Positions 1-8,356 are shown, counted from the stretch's first letter. The stretch: 64,000 nucleotides of DNA from JARBUG01 sp035628915 (GCA_035628915.1 DASPIW010000038.1:1-64000); one strand, 5' to 3'. The notes: generated from the sequence alone by a model not told the origin. Numbers and translations: made by a program.

Positions 1-65
1 GGTATGTTCTATTCCTGAGAGAACATTGCTGCGTTATGCTCTACTTAGGAGAGGGGGAATCCGGC

Positions 66-425
66 ATGACCCGTAGCATCCGAGCAGAGGAGTTACTTGA
101 CCTTATGGAAACGCTCCTGCAAGCGCAACTCGAGACGATTCAGGAGATCCGGCGGGTTCGTCTGTCTGGGGATGACGTCGAGTTTTTGGGCCGGACCCCC
201 GCCCGAAAAGGCGTCTCCCATGTCGACATGGTTCATGAGGTGCTGGTGGCTGCCGATGGGCCGTTGCACATCGGGGAGATTACCAAGCGGGTGCGCACGG
301 CCTACGGCATCTTCGTCACTCGGGAGTCGCTCGCTTCGGTGGCTACCAGAGAGGCGAGGACCGGGGGGCGTCTGGTCAAAACTGGACCCAATACATACGA
401 CATCGCCGGGAGAGTCCAGCCATGA
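66..425 (+). CDS. Small winged-helix (HARE-HTH-like) protein upstream of transposase
   Basis: A protein of 119 residues whose C-terminal half (about residues 45-115) reads like a HARE-HTH/winged-helix domain: a helix, then PLHIGEITKRV, then a basic segment ending in GPNTYDIAG. The N-terminal 40 residues look helical (LLDLMETLLQAQLETIQ). The ATG at 66 follows a GAGGGGGAA ribosome site; an ATG at 36 in the same frame has no such site. The gene ends in an ATGA overlap with the transposase gene, so the two are probably co-translated. A DNA-binding or regulatory partner of the transposase is inferred; the exact function is unknown. Confidence 0.6.
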   Translation: MTRSIRAEELLDLMETLLQAQLETIQEIRRVRLSGDDVEFLGRTPARKGVSHVDMVHEVLVAADGPLHIGEITKRVRTAYGIFVTRESLASVATREARTGGRLVKTGPNTYDIAGRVQP

Positions 426-1828
426 CCTCTCTGGTGGATGCCTTGAATGGCTTGTTATGGGCAGCTAAGGACGTCTTCCCCCAACACCGGACCTTCCTCC
501 GAGCACGATTACTGGCGTTCGGTTTCATCATCACCTGGGGTCGCCACACCATCAGTCGGGCGCTATGTGCGATTCACCGCCAGTTTGAGGACTGGAGCGC
601 AAGCTACCGGCTGTTTTCGCGCTCGCCCTGGAATCCCAACAACCTGTTCCGACCGGTCCTGAGCAAATGTGTCGAGCTGCTCGGCAAGACCGGTCTTGTC
701 TGCCTTGCGCTGGATGACACTGCCTTGAAGAAGAGCAGTAAGAAGATCCCCGGGGTCTCGTACGCACGGGATCCCATGTCACCGAAGTTTCACTGGAATC
801 TCATTCTCGGCCAGCGCTTCATTCAGGCCACGGTCCTTCTGCGTCCACAGGGTCTAGACGGACCAGCTCGCAGCATCCCGGTTCGGTTTACGCCCGCACC
901 GCCACCTGCCAAGCCCGGGAAGAAAGCCTCCGAAGCGGACGTACAGAACTACCGCCGGGCTCAGAAGGCACAGAACCTGAGCTGCAAAGGCCTTGCGGTC
1001 ATGCAAAACTTGCGGGCCGATCTCGACGAGATCGGAGCCGCAGACCGTACGGCGCTGTTCGTGGTGGATGGCAGCTACTGCAACCGTACCATTCTGCGCC
1101 AGCCGCTTGACCGCATTCACATCGTAGCCCGCACCCGTGGCGATATCACCTTGTACGCTCTGCCCACTCGCGAGCAACTGGTGGGGAGGGGGCGCAGGCG
1201 TAAGTATGGCAACGAACTGCCCAAGCCCAAAGAAATGCTGCGCAACGACGACCAGTACCAGTGGAAAGCGGCCAAGATCTTCGGTGCAGGCCGCGTCCAC
1301 GACCTACGTTTTAAGGAAATCGGACCGGTTCTGTGGAAGTCCGGCACCCTTGCCAGGCCGCTGCGGCTGATCATCATCGCCCCACTGGGGTACCGACCGA
1401 CGAAGAAGAGCAAGAAACTGTACCGCGACCCGGCCTATCTGCTCACTACAGACCTGACCACTCCCGTGGAAACCCTGATCCAGGCGTACTTCGACCGCTG
1501 GGAGATCGAAGTGAACCATCGGGAAGAGAAGAGCATGTTTGGCGTTGGACACGCACAAGTCAGGTCTGAATGCGCCTCTCCGCGCGTCCCCCAATTCCAA
1601 GTGGCCATCTACGCCATGCTGCTTGTCGCCTCCCTGATGTCCTATGGCCCCATCAGGACTGAGAACTACCACAAGCTCCCGAAGTGGCGGCGACATGAGG
1701 AGCGACGCCCTTCAATTGAGGACATTTTGACGCTGGTGCGTGAAGAACTGATCGACAGGGGTGCTTCCCAGGGTGTCGCAGGCGGGCGGTGTGCTTCCCG
1801 TCCCCCAGGCAGGCCCAAGGCAGCCTAA
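422..1828 (+). CDS. IS4-type DDE transposase
   Basis: A transposase of 468 residues. Candidate catalytic acids are D98/D99 (CLALDDTALKK), D216 (FVVDGSY) and E363. The last lies in a complete Y-(2)-R-(3)-E-(6)-K signature (Y356, R359, E363, K370), the hallmark of IS4-superfamily transposases. It is predicted to cut and join the ends of its own element. Length is normal for the family and no frameshift is visible, so it may be active. The start is an ATG overlapping the preceding stop by 4 nt. IS701-type enzymes are related and cannot be excluded without a database search. Confidence 0.85.
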   Translation: MTSLVDALNGLLWAAKDVFPQHRTFLRARLLAFGFIITWGRHTISRALCAIHRQFEDWSASYRLFSRSPWNPNNLFRPVLSKCVELLGKTGLVCLALDDTALKKSSKKIPGVSYARDPMSPKFHWNLILGQRFIQATVLLRPQGLDGPARSIPVRFTPAPPPAKPGKKASEADVQNYRRAQKAQNLSCKGLAVMQNLRADLDEIGAADRTALFVVDGSYCNRTILRQPLDRIHIVARTRGDITLYALPTREQLVGRGRRRKYGNELPKPKEMLRNDDQYQWKAAKIFGAGRVHDLRFKEIGPVLWKSGTLARPLRLIIIAPLGYRPTKKSKKLYRDPAYLLTTDLTTPVETLIQAYFDRWEIEVNHREEKSMFGVGHAQVRSECASPRVPQFQVAIYAMLLVASLMSYGPIRTENYHKLPKWRRHEERRPSIEDILTLVREELIDRGASQGVAGGRCASRPPGRPKAA

Positions 1829-1940
1829 CCAGCGACACTTTGCCGCCGCTGGCGTGAAACGACTCACACGAATTCCCCTGCACCCCAAGGCTAGCGCCGC
1901 CTGTGGGGTCCTTCTGCTTACGAAAAGGGCCAAAGTACAG

Positions 1941-2195
1941 GGAACCTCTCGACTTCTGTCGAGAGGTTCTCATGGCGCCCCCGTACATTTGTTTGGTATG
2001 ATCTGGATGGTGGCTGCCCCTGGAAAGGAGGTGGCTCATCCCTGAAATTCTCCATGGAACTGACGATAGAGGAACTGCTGGTACTACTCGCATTAGTTGC
2101 AGCAGCTATCCGATTCTCAGCCTAACATAGTCCCAGCCCGAATCCCAGAAGCCACGTAGCAATGCACGTTAGGGGGCGGCCGCCATCCTTTCTAT
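1941..2195 (+). repeat. Hairpin module, copy 1 (type I toxin-like layout)
   Basis: The module starts with a near-perfect hairpin (1942-1969: 12 bp, loop TTCT). It is followed by an extended -10 promoter TGGTATGAT (TATGAT 1997-2002), the sequence GGATGGTGGCTGCCCCT (about 2005-2022), a strong AGGAGG and a 23-residue hydrophobic peptide gene. It closes with an inverted copy of the GGATGG block (about 2171-2188). A diverged second copy follows. The layout of a short mRNA with inverted ends and a tiny membrane peptide resembles Firmicute type I toxin loci; that role is inference. Confidence 0.5.
2054..2125 (+). CDS. Putative 23-residue single-TM peptide (holin-like toxin candidate)
   Basis: A small gene inside hairpin module copy 1. 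The product begins MELTIEELL, continues as an unbroken hydrophobic run (LVLLALVAAAI) and ends RFSA, as expected for a one-pass membrane peptide. A strong AGGAGG lies about 20 nt upstream of the ATG, which is long; an in-frame CTG at 2042 would give normal spacing. Short hydrophobic peptides in such small structured transcripts are known as holin-like type I toxins in Firmicutes. The second module copy has lost any equivalent gene. Expression is unproven. Confidence 0.4.
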   Translation: MELTIEELLVLLALVAAAIRFSA

Positions 2196-2236
2196 TGTAC
2201 CCAGGACCGGAGCTTCTTAACGGCAGGACACCAAAG

Positions 2237-2420
2237 AACCTCCCGACGTGTGTCGAGAGGTTTCCGCGGTGAATCGCATATCTGTTTGGTGCAATCTGGA
2301 TGGTAACCGCCCCCGGCAAGGGAGGTGGCCGCCCTGCACCTGTCAACACAGTAACAACCCAGCCGCATCCCCGCAGTGACATAGCACCATTCTTGGGGGC
2401 GGTCCACCATCTTTGACTAT
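2237..2420 (+). repeat. Hairpin module, copy 2 (degenerate)
   Basis: This repeats the order of copy 1: hairpin AACCTCCCGAC / GTCGAGAGGTT (2237-2262, one mismatch), GTTTGGTGCAATCTGGATGG (about 2282-2301; copy 1 has GTTTGGTATGATCTGGATGG), a GGAGG ribosome-site-like block, and a closing inverted GGGGGCGGTCCACCAT block near 2396-2411. No peptide comparable to copy 1 is encoded: the frame after GGAGG stops within a few codons. It looks like a decayed duplicate. Confidence 0.5.
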
Positions 2421-2626
2421 TGTGTCCCACTTTGCGCATCGTGACTACAGTGAGCAAAAGAGATTCGAGGCGAGAGTAAAGTCCGTTTTCTCCAAGAAAG
2501 GGAGAGATGAGGGCGAGTCGAAAGCGGCATCGTGGTTGCACTGTAATCAGAAAAGCCGAGCAGCTGTTGATCAGACTGTAACTGGGCAGCCTCTACTGGA
2601 CGGCCCTCCAGCCCCCTAAGCACACA

Positions 2627-2820
2627 CGAAAGCCGTCGAAACTCGTCGACAGCTTTCGAATGCGTCTGAACGCATGTTCTGGGAAAATCAGGATGGAGAG
2701 AGGGGAGACTCCGAACCGGAAGGTGGTGAGTCGCCTTGCTGCCTCGTTGGGCACGTCGGGTTTTCCTGACCGTGATCCTGACCGAGGTGACGCGGTTCCT
2801 GCTACACACTCTCTTTGAGT
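2627..2820 (+). other. Tandem stem-loops and an unassigned 41-codon frame
   Basis: A 13-position stem (2627-2639 with 2646-2658, one mismatch) is followed directly by a second small hairpin ATGCGT-CTGA-ACGCAT (2660-2675). Downstream, an ATG at 2693 opens a 41-codon frame to 2818 without a clear ribosome site. I do not recognise the peptide and the block may be a structured RNA instead. The rest of 1829-2912 shows no convincing gene. Confidence 0.25.
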
Positions 2821-2912
2821 AATGGAGCCGTTTCAAGCGTCCCGTTTCCAACCGGGCTACCGCCGCAGCTTCCCCTCGTCTCCATCCCTAGCATCTCCCG
2901 AAAAGCGCCATC

Positions 2913-3425
2913 CTAACCCCGGGCCTGGCTCTCAGGCGTCACGACCACCCGCTCCAGCGCCACCAGCACCAGGCCGCCGAGAATCGCGCCGGCCAGGCTG
3001 CTCGACCCGAAGGGGATGATGAAGAACGTCATGCCCGCAGCCGCCGCCTTGGCGTTGCCCAGAATCAGCGTCGCCATGGGGAAGGCGGCCACGGCGCCGA
3101 TCAGGCCGGTGCCCACCACCTCGCCGGCCATGGCGCCGGCCTTCGACTTGGTCCACTGGTACAGCAGGCCCGCAAGGCAGGCCCCGAAAATCGAGCCGGG
3201 AATGGCCAGCAGCGTGCCGGTGCCCAGGCCAATCCGAATCAGGGCGATGAATAGTGCGGTGACGGCGGCGTACCAGGGGCCCAAAATGGCGCCGGCAATC
3301 ACGTTCAACATGTGCTGGACCGGAAAGAGCTTGGCTCCAAAGGCGGGAATGGGCAGCATGTAGGACGTAACGACACCAAGGGCGATCAGGATCCCCATCC
3401 GGGCTATGATCTGGATCGGCTTCAA
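2913..3425 (-). CDS. thiW: Thiamine-pathway membrane protein ThiW
   Basis: An integral membrane protein of 170 residues with about five hydrophobic segments, matching ThiW, a predicted S-component-type transporter for the thiazole precursor of thiamine. It is the last gene of the riboswitch-controlled thiamine operon. The TTG start overlaps the thiME stop (TTGA), with AAAGGAG upstream, so the two are coupled. ThiW is known from regulon analysis of Firmicute thiamine genes; substrate assignment there rests on genomic context. Its neighbour here contains the thiazole kinase ThiM, which fits uptake and salvage of hydroxyethylthiazole. Confidence 0.85.
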   Translation of the reverse strand: MKPIQIIARMGILIALGVVTSYMLPIPAFGAKLFPVQHMLNVIAGAILGPWYAAVTALFIALIRIGLGTGTLLAIPGSIFGACLAGLLYQWTKSKAGAMAGEVVGTGLIGAVAAFPMATLILGNAKAAAAGMTFFIIPFGSSSLAGAILGGLVLVALERVVVTPESQARG

Positions 3426-4822
3426 CGGGCAGCATCTCCTTTCGCTGTTGCGACTTCTTCCATAAGTGAATGGGCAGCGGCTCCAGGGTCAGCCGCATTC
3501 ACTACGCTTGAGATGACCGCCACGCCGCAGGCGCCGGCCGCGATGACCGGAGCGGCATTGCCCGGCCCGATGCCCCCGATGCCGATCACCGGCAAATGGG
3601 TAGCCTGGCTGACCCAGCCGACCACATCCGGGCCGTAGGGGTCGCCGGCATCCGCCTTGCTGGGCGTGGCGTAGACCGGCCCGGTGCCGATGTAGTCGGC
3701 GCCGGCGTCGGTGGCCGCCCGGGTCTCCGCCGCCGTCTCGCACGTTCCGCCAATGATGGCGTCCGGGCCGAGCAGGCGGCGGGCCTCTTCGATGGGCAGG
3801 TCATCCTGCCCCAGGTGAACACCGCCGGCGCCCACGGCAAGGGCGAGGTCCACCCGGTCATTTATCAGGAAGAGTGCGCCGTACCGGTCGCACAGGTTCC
3901 GCATCGCACGGGCGATGGGCACCTGCTCACGGTAAGGCAGTGTCTTTTCGCGAAATTGAATGGTGCCCACTCCGGACTGCAGGACCTGCTCCAGTACCGT
4001 CAGGGGCGTCTTGCCGCTGACGATGACATAGACCGACAGCCGGTCAGCCAGAGGCGGAACGATGCGCCCGGAGGGAAGCGAATCGATGGTGGCCAGCGCA
4101 TCCAGGAAAGCAGGTGCGAAGGAGCCCGGGCCATCGGCGACGGCGGCTGCGAGCTCGCCGGCCAGGCCCGCCCAGAGGAGGGCGCCGGCCGCGGTCTCGA
4201 GCGCCCGGGCTTCCCGGTCGGAAGCCAGGGCGGCGGCCACCAGGGCGGAAGCGAGGCAGCCCGCACCGGGAATCTGGGCCATCAGGCTCCGGCCGGACTT
4301 GACTTCCAGCGTCCGACGCCCGTCGCTCAGAACATCCACGGGGCCGGTGGCGATGGCGATACATTCATACTGCCGCGCCACTTCCTTCACAACCCGGGCG
4401 GCGCCGCCCGTATAACGCGAATCAACGCCGCGGACGCCCCCTTCGACGCCTGCCAGGGCCGCGATTTCGCCGATGTTGCCCCGAATCGCCGTCACATTGG
4501 CGGAGCCCAGGATCGCCCGGGCCGATTCCGTCCGGGTTCGCATGGCGCCCGCGCCTACGGGGTCGAGGACAATGGGGATCTTCCGCCCACCGGCCACCCA
4601 GGCCGCATCTAGCATGGCGCCGTGCACTTCCGGGCTCCAGGTGCCCAGGTTGAGCACCAGGGCGTCTGCGGCCGAAGCCATTGCCGCCGCTTCCGCCCCG
4701 TCACGCGCCATCACGGGGTGGGCGCCAACCGCCAGCAGCCCCCGGGCCACCCAGTCCATCGTCACGTAGTTGGTAATGGCATGGACCAGCGGCCCTACCG
4801 CTGCTACCTTGACGGGAATCAT
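3422..4822 (-). CDS. thiM-thiE: Hydroxyethylthiazole kinase / thiamine-phosphate synthase fusion
   Basis: A fused protein of 466 residues. Residues 1 to about 255 are ThiM, which phosphorylates hydroxyethylthiazole: ITNYVTMDWVA, VLDPVGAGA and the PGAGC anion-hole motif are visible. From about residue 268 (LSVYVIVS) the rest is ThiE, which joins thiazole phosphate to HMP-PP: QFREK, LINDRVDLA, GVHLGQDDL, GTGPVYATPSK and IGGI are all present. The ATG at 4822 has GGGAGGG upstream and overlaps the thiD stop by 4 nt. Earlier in-frame codons lie inside thiD and are not used. Fusion of two consecutive steps suggests channelling (inference). Confidence 0.93.
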   Translation of the reverse strand: MIPVKVAAVGPLVHAITNYVTMDWVARGLLAVGAHPVMARDGAEAAAMASAADALVLNLGTWSPEVHGAMLDAAWVAGGRKIPIVLDPVGAGAMRTRTESARAILGSANVTAIRGNIGEIAALAGVEGGVRGVDSRYTGGAARVVKEVARQYECIAIATGPVDVLSDGRRTLEVKSGRSLMAQIPGAGCLASALVAAALASDREARALETAAGALLWAGLAGELAAAVADGPGSFAPAFLDALATIDSLPSGRIVPPLADRLSVYVIVSGKTPLTVLEQVLQSGVGTIQFREKTLPYREQVPIARAMRNLCDRYGALFLINDRVDLALAVGAGGVHLGQDDLPIEEARRLLGPDAIIGGTCETAAETRAATDAGADYIGTGPVYATPSKADAGDPYGPDVVGWVSQATHLPVIGIGGIGPGNAAPVIAAGACGVAVISSVVNAADPGAAAHSLMEEVATAKGDAAR

Positions 4823-5622
4823 GAGCGTCCCTCCCCGAGCCACGCCAGGTGGTTGGTCGGACCGTGTCCGGCGCCGAAGCCCGGGGCCTTCCGGATCGCC
4901 AAGGTGATAAATGCCTTGGCCTGTTTGACCGCGGCTTCCAGGGCCATGCCTCGGGCGAGGCCTGCGGCAATGGCGGCGCTGAACGTGCAGCCCGTACCAT
5001 GGGTGTGGCGGCTCTCCACCCGCTCGGCCTGCAGCCACAGTTCGCCGTCGCGGGTGACCAGCACGTCGTCGGCGGGCTGCCCCTCCAGGTGGCCGCCCTT
5101 GATGACGGCGGCGCCGGCGCCCAGCGCCAGCAGGTGGCGCCCGGCGTCGACCATCTGCTGCTTGGTCTTGATCTCCATACCCGTCAGCACTTCAGCCTCA
5201 GGCAGGTTCGGCGTAATGACGGCAGCCAGGGGGAGGAGCAGATCCCGGAGCGCAGCCTGCGCCCGCGGCAACAGCAGGGGCTGACCGCCCTTGGCGATCA
5301 TGACCGGATCAAGGACGAGGTTGCGCACGCCATGCCGCTTGATCCGATCCGCCACCACTTCGATGATCGGCACATCAAAGAGCATGCCGGTCTTGGCCGC
5401 ATCCGTCCCGATGTCGGAGAGCACGGCGTCCAGCTGGGCCTGTACCGCCTCCGGGCTGAGGGGATAGACACCGGAGACGCCGCTGGTATTCTGCGCCGTG
5501 ATGGCCGTCAGGGCAGTCATGCCGTAAACGCCCAGCACCGTGAACGTCTTCAGGTCGGCCTGGATGCCTGCACCGCCCCCGGAGTCAGAGCCGGCGATGG
5601 TGAGGGCTCGGGCAAGGGTCAT
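4819..5622 (-). CDS. thiD: Hydroxymethylpyrimidine (phosphate) kinase ThiD
   Basis: A protein of 267 residues, normal for ThiD, a ribokinase-fold enzyme that phosphorylates HMP and HMP-P to HMP-PP. Diagnostic stretches are TIAGSDSGGGAGIQADLK at the N-terminus, VLDPVMIAKGG in the middle and HTHGTGCTFSAAIAA near the C-terminus with the catalytic DTxGxGC-type anion hole. It lies in the thiamine operon between the transport genes and thiME, giving the pyrimidine substrate for the ThiE domain. The ATG has AGAGGAGGCGAG upstream. Confidence 0.95.
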   Translation of the reverse strand: MTLARALTIAGSDSGGGAGIQADLKTFTVLGVYGMTALTAITAQNTSGVSGVYPLSPEAVQAQLDAVLSDIGTDAAKTGMLFDVPIIEVVADRIKRHGVRNLVLDPVMIAKGGQPLLLPRAQAALRDLLLPLAAVITPNLPEAEVLTGMEIKTKQQMVDAGRHLLALGAGAAVIKGGHLEGQPADDVLVTRDGELWLQAERVESRHTHGTGCTFSAAIAAGLARGMALEAAVKQAKAFITLAIRKAPGFGAGHGPTNHLAWLGEGRS

Positions 5623-5638
5623 GGCAGCTCGCCTCCTC

Positions 5639-6673
5639 TTACTTCGTCACGTCCGCGAACGCTTCGGCCGGCTTTACGTCAGCCTTGAGTACACCCTGGG
5701 AGACCATCCAGGCCGCAACTTTTTCCCAGTCGCTCTGGCTCTGGGCACCGAACTTGGTGCCGGGCTCTTCCATGAGGGGCAGGAGCGTCTCCAGAGCCTT
5801 GGTCTCCACATCCACATCGACGGGGAAGTCCTTGCTCTGCTCACTCACCAGCAGCTTGAGGGCGTCGGCCTTGTGGCCCTTCACCCAGTCCTGGCCCTTG
5901 GCGAGCGCCGTCCAGAAGGCCTTCACGGTGGAGGCGTCGGACTTGATCGTCTGCTCGCCGGTAATCAGCACCAGTTCGTAGTAGTTGGGCACGCCCCAGT
6001 CGGCGGGCGAGAAGCGGGTCATCGGGGTGCCTTCCTTCTCTAGAATCGGCTTTTCGTGATTGACAAAGCCGCCGGCGATGGCGGGAACTCGCTTGGTCTG
6101 GATGGCCGGAATCAGGTCCCAGGAGATATCGGTCAAAGTCACTTTCGCCGGGTCGCCGCCGGCGGCCTTAACCATGGTCTTGACCATGGGGATGTTCAGA
6201 GGGATGCCCGGATAGCCGACCTGCTTGCCTTCCAGGTCTTTCGGGCTCTTGATGCCGCTGTCCGCCGGCACCATGATGCCGTTGAGCGGCTTGCGCACGA
6301 CGGCTGCCACCGAGACGACGGGAATCCCCTCGCCCCGGGCCATGAGCACGTCGGGCTGGTAGTACAGGGCGAAGGTCTCCTTGCCGGCGCCCACCAGCTT
6401 GATGCCATCCGTCGGGTTCTCGGCGGGCATCTTGATGGCCACATCGAGGCCGGCTTCCTTGAAGTAGCCCTGGGTTGTCGCTGCATAAATGAACGAATGG
6501 ACGGCGTTGGGGTACCAGTCGAGAATCAGGCTGACTTTCTTGGGGTCGGCGGTCTTGGGAGCGGTGGCTTCGGGGGCCGGAGCGGCCGCGGGGGCCGGGG
6601 CCGTGGTCTTGGCAGCAGGGCTGCAGGCTGTGAGCAGGGATGCGGCGAGGACGATGAGTGCTAGTTTTCGCAT
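5639..6673 (-). CDS. thiY: Thiamine-precursor ABC transporter, substrate-binding lipoprotein (NMT1/ThiY-like)
   Basis: A protein of 344 residues with an N-terminal lipoprotein signal (LTAC lipobox, lipid Cys at residue 17) and a Pro/Ala-rich linker, followed by an NMT1/THI5-like domain. It begins VSLILDWYPNAVHSFIYAA, the typical start of ThiY proteins that bind the pyrimidine precursor formylaminopyrimidine or HMP. It is followed in the operon direction by thiD and preceded by the permease and ATPase genes. The start ATG has AGGAGG. Family and context support pyrimidine uptake; the exact ligand is not shown. Confidence 0.88.
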   Translation of the reverse strand: MRKLALIVLAASLLTACSPAAKTTAPAPAAAPAPEATAPKTADPKKVSLILDWYPNAVHSFIYAATTQGYFKEAGLDVAIKMPAENPTDGIKLVGAGKETFALYYQPDVLMARGEGIPVVSVAAVVRKPLNGIMVPADSGIKSPKDLEGKQVGYPGIPLNIPMVKTMVKAAGGDPAKVTLTDISWDLIPAIQTKRVPAIAGGFVNHEKPILEKEGTPMTRFSPADWGVPNYYELVLITGEQTIKSDASTVKAFWTALAKGQDWVKGHKADALKLLVSEQSKDFPVDVDVETKALETLLPLMEEPGTKFGAQSQSDWEKVAAWMVSQGVLKADVKPAEAFADVTK

Positions 6674-6683
6674 CGGGATCCTC

Positions 6684-7427
6684 CTATTTCCGGTTGTGTG
6701 TTGCCAGCCGCTCTAATCCAGCGGCCAGCGCAAATAGCGCAACGCCCAGCAGGGCGAGGAGCACGACGGAAGCGAACAGTTCGGGCGATTTGAGATTGCT
6801 GGCGGCCCGGCGCCCGTAGATGGCCAGTCCCGCGTCGCCGCCCAGCCATTCGCCCAGCACGGCGCCGATGACGCTGACTGATGCGGCCATCTTCAGGCCG
6901 CTGAAGAAGGAAGGGAGGGCGGCAGGCGCTTCCGCCATGATGAGCATTCGCCAGCGGGAAGCCCCGGCGGCTTTCAGCCAGGCCAGCAAGTCGGGGTCGG
7001 CGGCCCTCAGGCCGTCGCGGGTCGCCATGGCCACAGGGAAGAATGCAACCAGCACCACCACGGCGACTTTCTGGCTGAGCGAGTAGCCGAACCAGAACAG
7101 GAAGACCGGCGACAGGGCGATGATGGGGATGGTCTGCGAAGCGACAATCAAGGGGTAAAGTGCCCGGTTGACCGGAGGGGAGAAGTGCATGACCACGGCG
7201 ATGAAGACGCCCAGCACCACGCTGAGGACCAGGCCGAGCACCGTCTCCTTGAGGGTGACGGGCAAGTGCTGCAGCAGTAGGGGCTCCCGCCACTGCCAGA
7301 GGGCGGCGGCGATCTTCGTGGGCGCCGGCAGAATGAACTGGGGGATGTGCAGCCACCGGCATGCTGCCTCCCAGATCAACGTCAGAATGCCGAGGGTCGC
7401 GAGGGCGGGCAGGTAGCGTTTCAGCAT
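6684..7427 (-). CDS. thiX: Thiamine-precursor ABC transporter permease
   Basis: A BPD-type inner-membrane permease of 247 residues with about six hydrophobic segments. The EAA-type coupling loop is readable as LKAAGASRWRMLIMAEAPAALPSFFSGLK. It pairs with the ATPase encoded just upstream, whose stop codon it overlaps by 7 nt, and with the ThiY lipoprotein downstream. Together they form a ThiXYZ-type importer of a pyrimidine precursor. The naming follows the thiamine riboswitch context rather than any substrate-specific residue. Confidence 0.87.
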   Translation of the reverse strand: MLKRYLPALATLGILTLIWEAACRWLHIPQFILPAPTKIAAALWQWREPLLLQHLPVTLKETVLGLVLSVVLGVFIAVVMHFSPPVNRALYPLIVASQTIPIIALSPVFLFWFGYSLSQKVAVVVLVAFFPVAMATRDGLRAADPDLLAWLKAAGASRWRMLIMAEAPAALPSFFSGLKMAASVSVIGAVLGEWLGGDAGLAIYGRRAASNLKSPELFASVVLLALLGVALFALAAGLERLATHNRK

Positions 7428-8143
7428 GCGCCCACCTCGCGCATGATCGCCGCCCGCCGCTCCTGCAGGGCCGGGTCGGTGACCAGTCCGTAATGGCGGG
7501 GGCGGGGGAGGCCGACGGGCAGTTCCACGCCCCGGTCCTTCAGTACGTAGACCCGGTCGGAGAGGAGAGCGGCCTCCTCCGCATCATGGGTGATGAAGAG
7601 CACCGTGCTGCCCAGCCGCTGCCAGAGGCCCAGCAGCCACTGCTGCATCTGGGCCCGGGTGACAGCGTCGAGGGCCCCAAAAGGCTCATCGAGCAGCATG
7701 ATCGCGTGGCCGCCCAGGACGGTGCGCAGGAAGGCGACTCGCTGCCGCATGCCGCCCGAGAGCTGCCGGGGGTAGCGGGCCTCGGCGCCGTTGAGGCCGA
7801 ACTCGCCCCATAGTTCCAGGGCCTTGCGCCGGGCCTCCCGACGGGGAACGCCCTTCACTTCTAGCCCGGCGGCGGCGTTGTCGAGCGCCGTGCGCCAGTC
7901 CATGAGGCAGTCCCGCTGGGGCATGTAGCCCACCCGGCCCGGGGCCGGCGGGGCGCCCCCCACCCGGATTTCGCCGGACTGGGGCGAGAGCAGCCCGGTA
8001 ATCAGCTTGAACAGGGTCGACTTGCCGGCGCCGCTGGCGCCGACCAGCGAGACGAACTCGCCCCGGGCCACGTGCAGGCTGAACTCCCGGAGCACGGGGA
8101 CGGGGCCGAAACTGAAGCTGACTTTGCGAACGTCCAGGATCAT
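7421..8143 (-). CDS. thiZ: Thiamine-precursor ABC transporter ATPase
   Basis: An ABC ATPase of 240 residues of the nitrate/sulfonate/taurine subfamily, powering uptake by ThiX/ThiY. Walker A is GASGAGKST, the signature LSGGMRQRVAF, Walker B IMLLDEPFGALD and the switch His lies in FITHDAEEA. The ATG at 8143 has GGGAGG at correct spacing; an in-frame extension to 8185 would run into the riboswitch terminator and is rejected. It is the first gene of the operon, directly behind the TPP riboswitch. Confidence 0.9.
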   Translation of the reverse strand: MILDVRKVSFSFGPVPVLREFSLHVARGEFVSLVGASGAGKSTLFKLITGLLSPQSGEIRVGGAPPAPGRVGYMPQRDCLMDWRTALDNAAAGLEVKGVPRREARRKALELWGEFGLNGAEARYPRQLSGGMRQRVAFLRTVLGGHAIMLLDEPFGALDAVTRAQMQQWLLGLWQRLGSTVLFITHDAEEAALLSDRVYVLKDRGVELPVGLPRPRHYGLVTDPALQERRAAIMREVGAC

Positions 8144-8170
8144 CAGCGGCGCCTCCCGGCTCGGCAAATA

Positions 8171-8209
8171 GAAAGACCGCCTCAACGCCCGGGAAGGCAG
8201 AGGCGGTCA
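8171..8209 (-). terminator. Riboswitch-controlled intrinsic terminator
   Basis: On the minus strand GACCGCCTC pairs with GAGGCGGTC (9 bp, plus positions 8200-8208 and 8175-8183) and is followed by TTTCT. It lies between the TPP aptamer and thiZ and is the expected off-switch when TPP binds. Confidence 0.85.
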
Positions 8210-8238
8210 CCCAGTAGAATTGGAGGACCGGACCAGTC

Positions 8239-8325
8239 ACTTCCCTACGCTGGCATTAACCAGGTCAGGTTCCAAGGGTCCAGGTCGCTCCAGACCTGAT
8301 CTCAGCCGAATGGCTCCCCTAGTGT
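8239..8325 (-). promoter_or_regulatory. TPP riboswitch (THI element)
   Basis: The minus strand reads ACTAGGGGAGCC, CTGAGAT, GACCCTTGGAACCTGACCT, GGTTAATGCCAGCGTAGGGA in order. These are the conserved blocks of the TPP aptamer, including CUGAGA in the pyrimidine-sensing arm and GGAACCUGA. A terminator follows before thiZ, so transcription attenuation by thiamine pyrophosphate is expected for the whole six-gene operon. Confidence 0.96.
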
Positions 8326-8356
8326 GCAGCAAGAATCGTTTTCAATTGTTGGTTGA

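Larger units (their letters stand above)
1..1850 (+). mobile_element. Candidate IS element (IS4-type), ends not resolved
   Basis: The region holds a DDE transposase gene translationally coupled to a small upstream HTH gene. The window begins just upstream of the first gene, so the left terminal inverted repeat cannot be confirmed, and no convincing matching right end was found after the transposase stop. A short dyad, GTTCT...AGAAC, lies at about 7-25. The limits given are approximate. The call as a mobile element rests on the transposase, not on visible ends. Confidence 0.55.

Noticed and set aside
2693..2818. Group II intron or tRNA-like structure
   Set aside because: No domain V, GTGYG start or cloverleaf could be traced.
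3596..4612. Long plus-strand open frame of 338 codons antisense to thiME
   Set aside because: Low-complexity Gly/Arg-rich translation typical of the antisense of GC-rich genes; the minus strand encodes clear ThiM and ThiE motifs.
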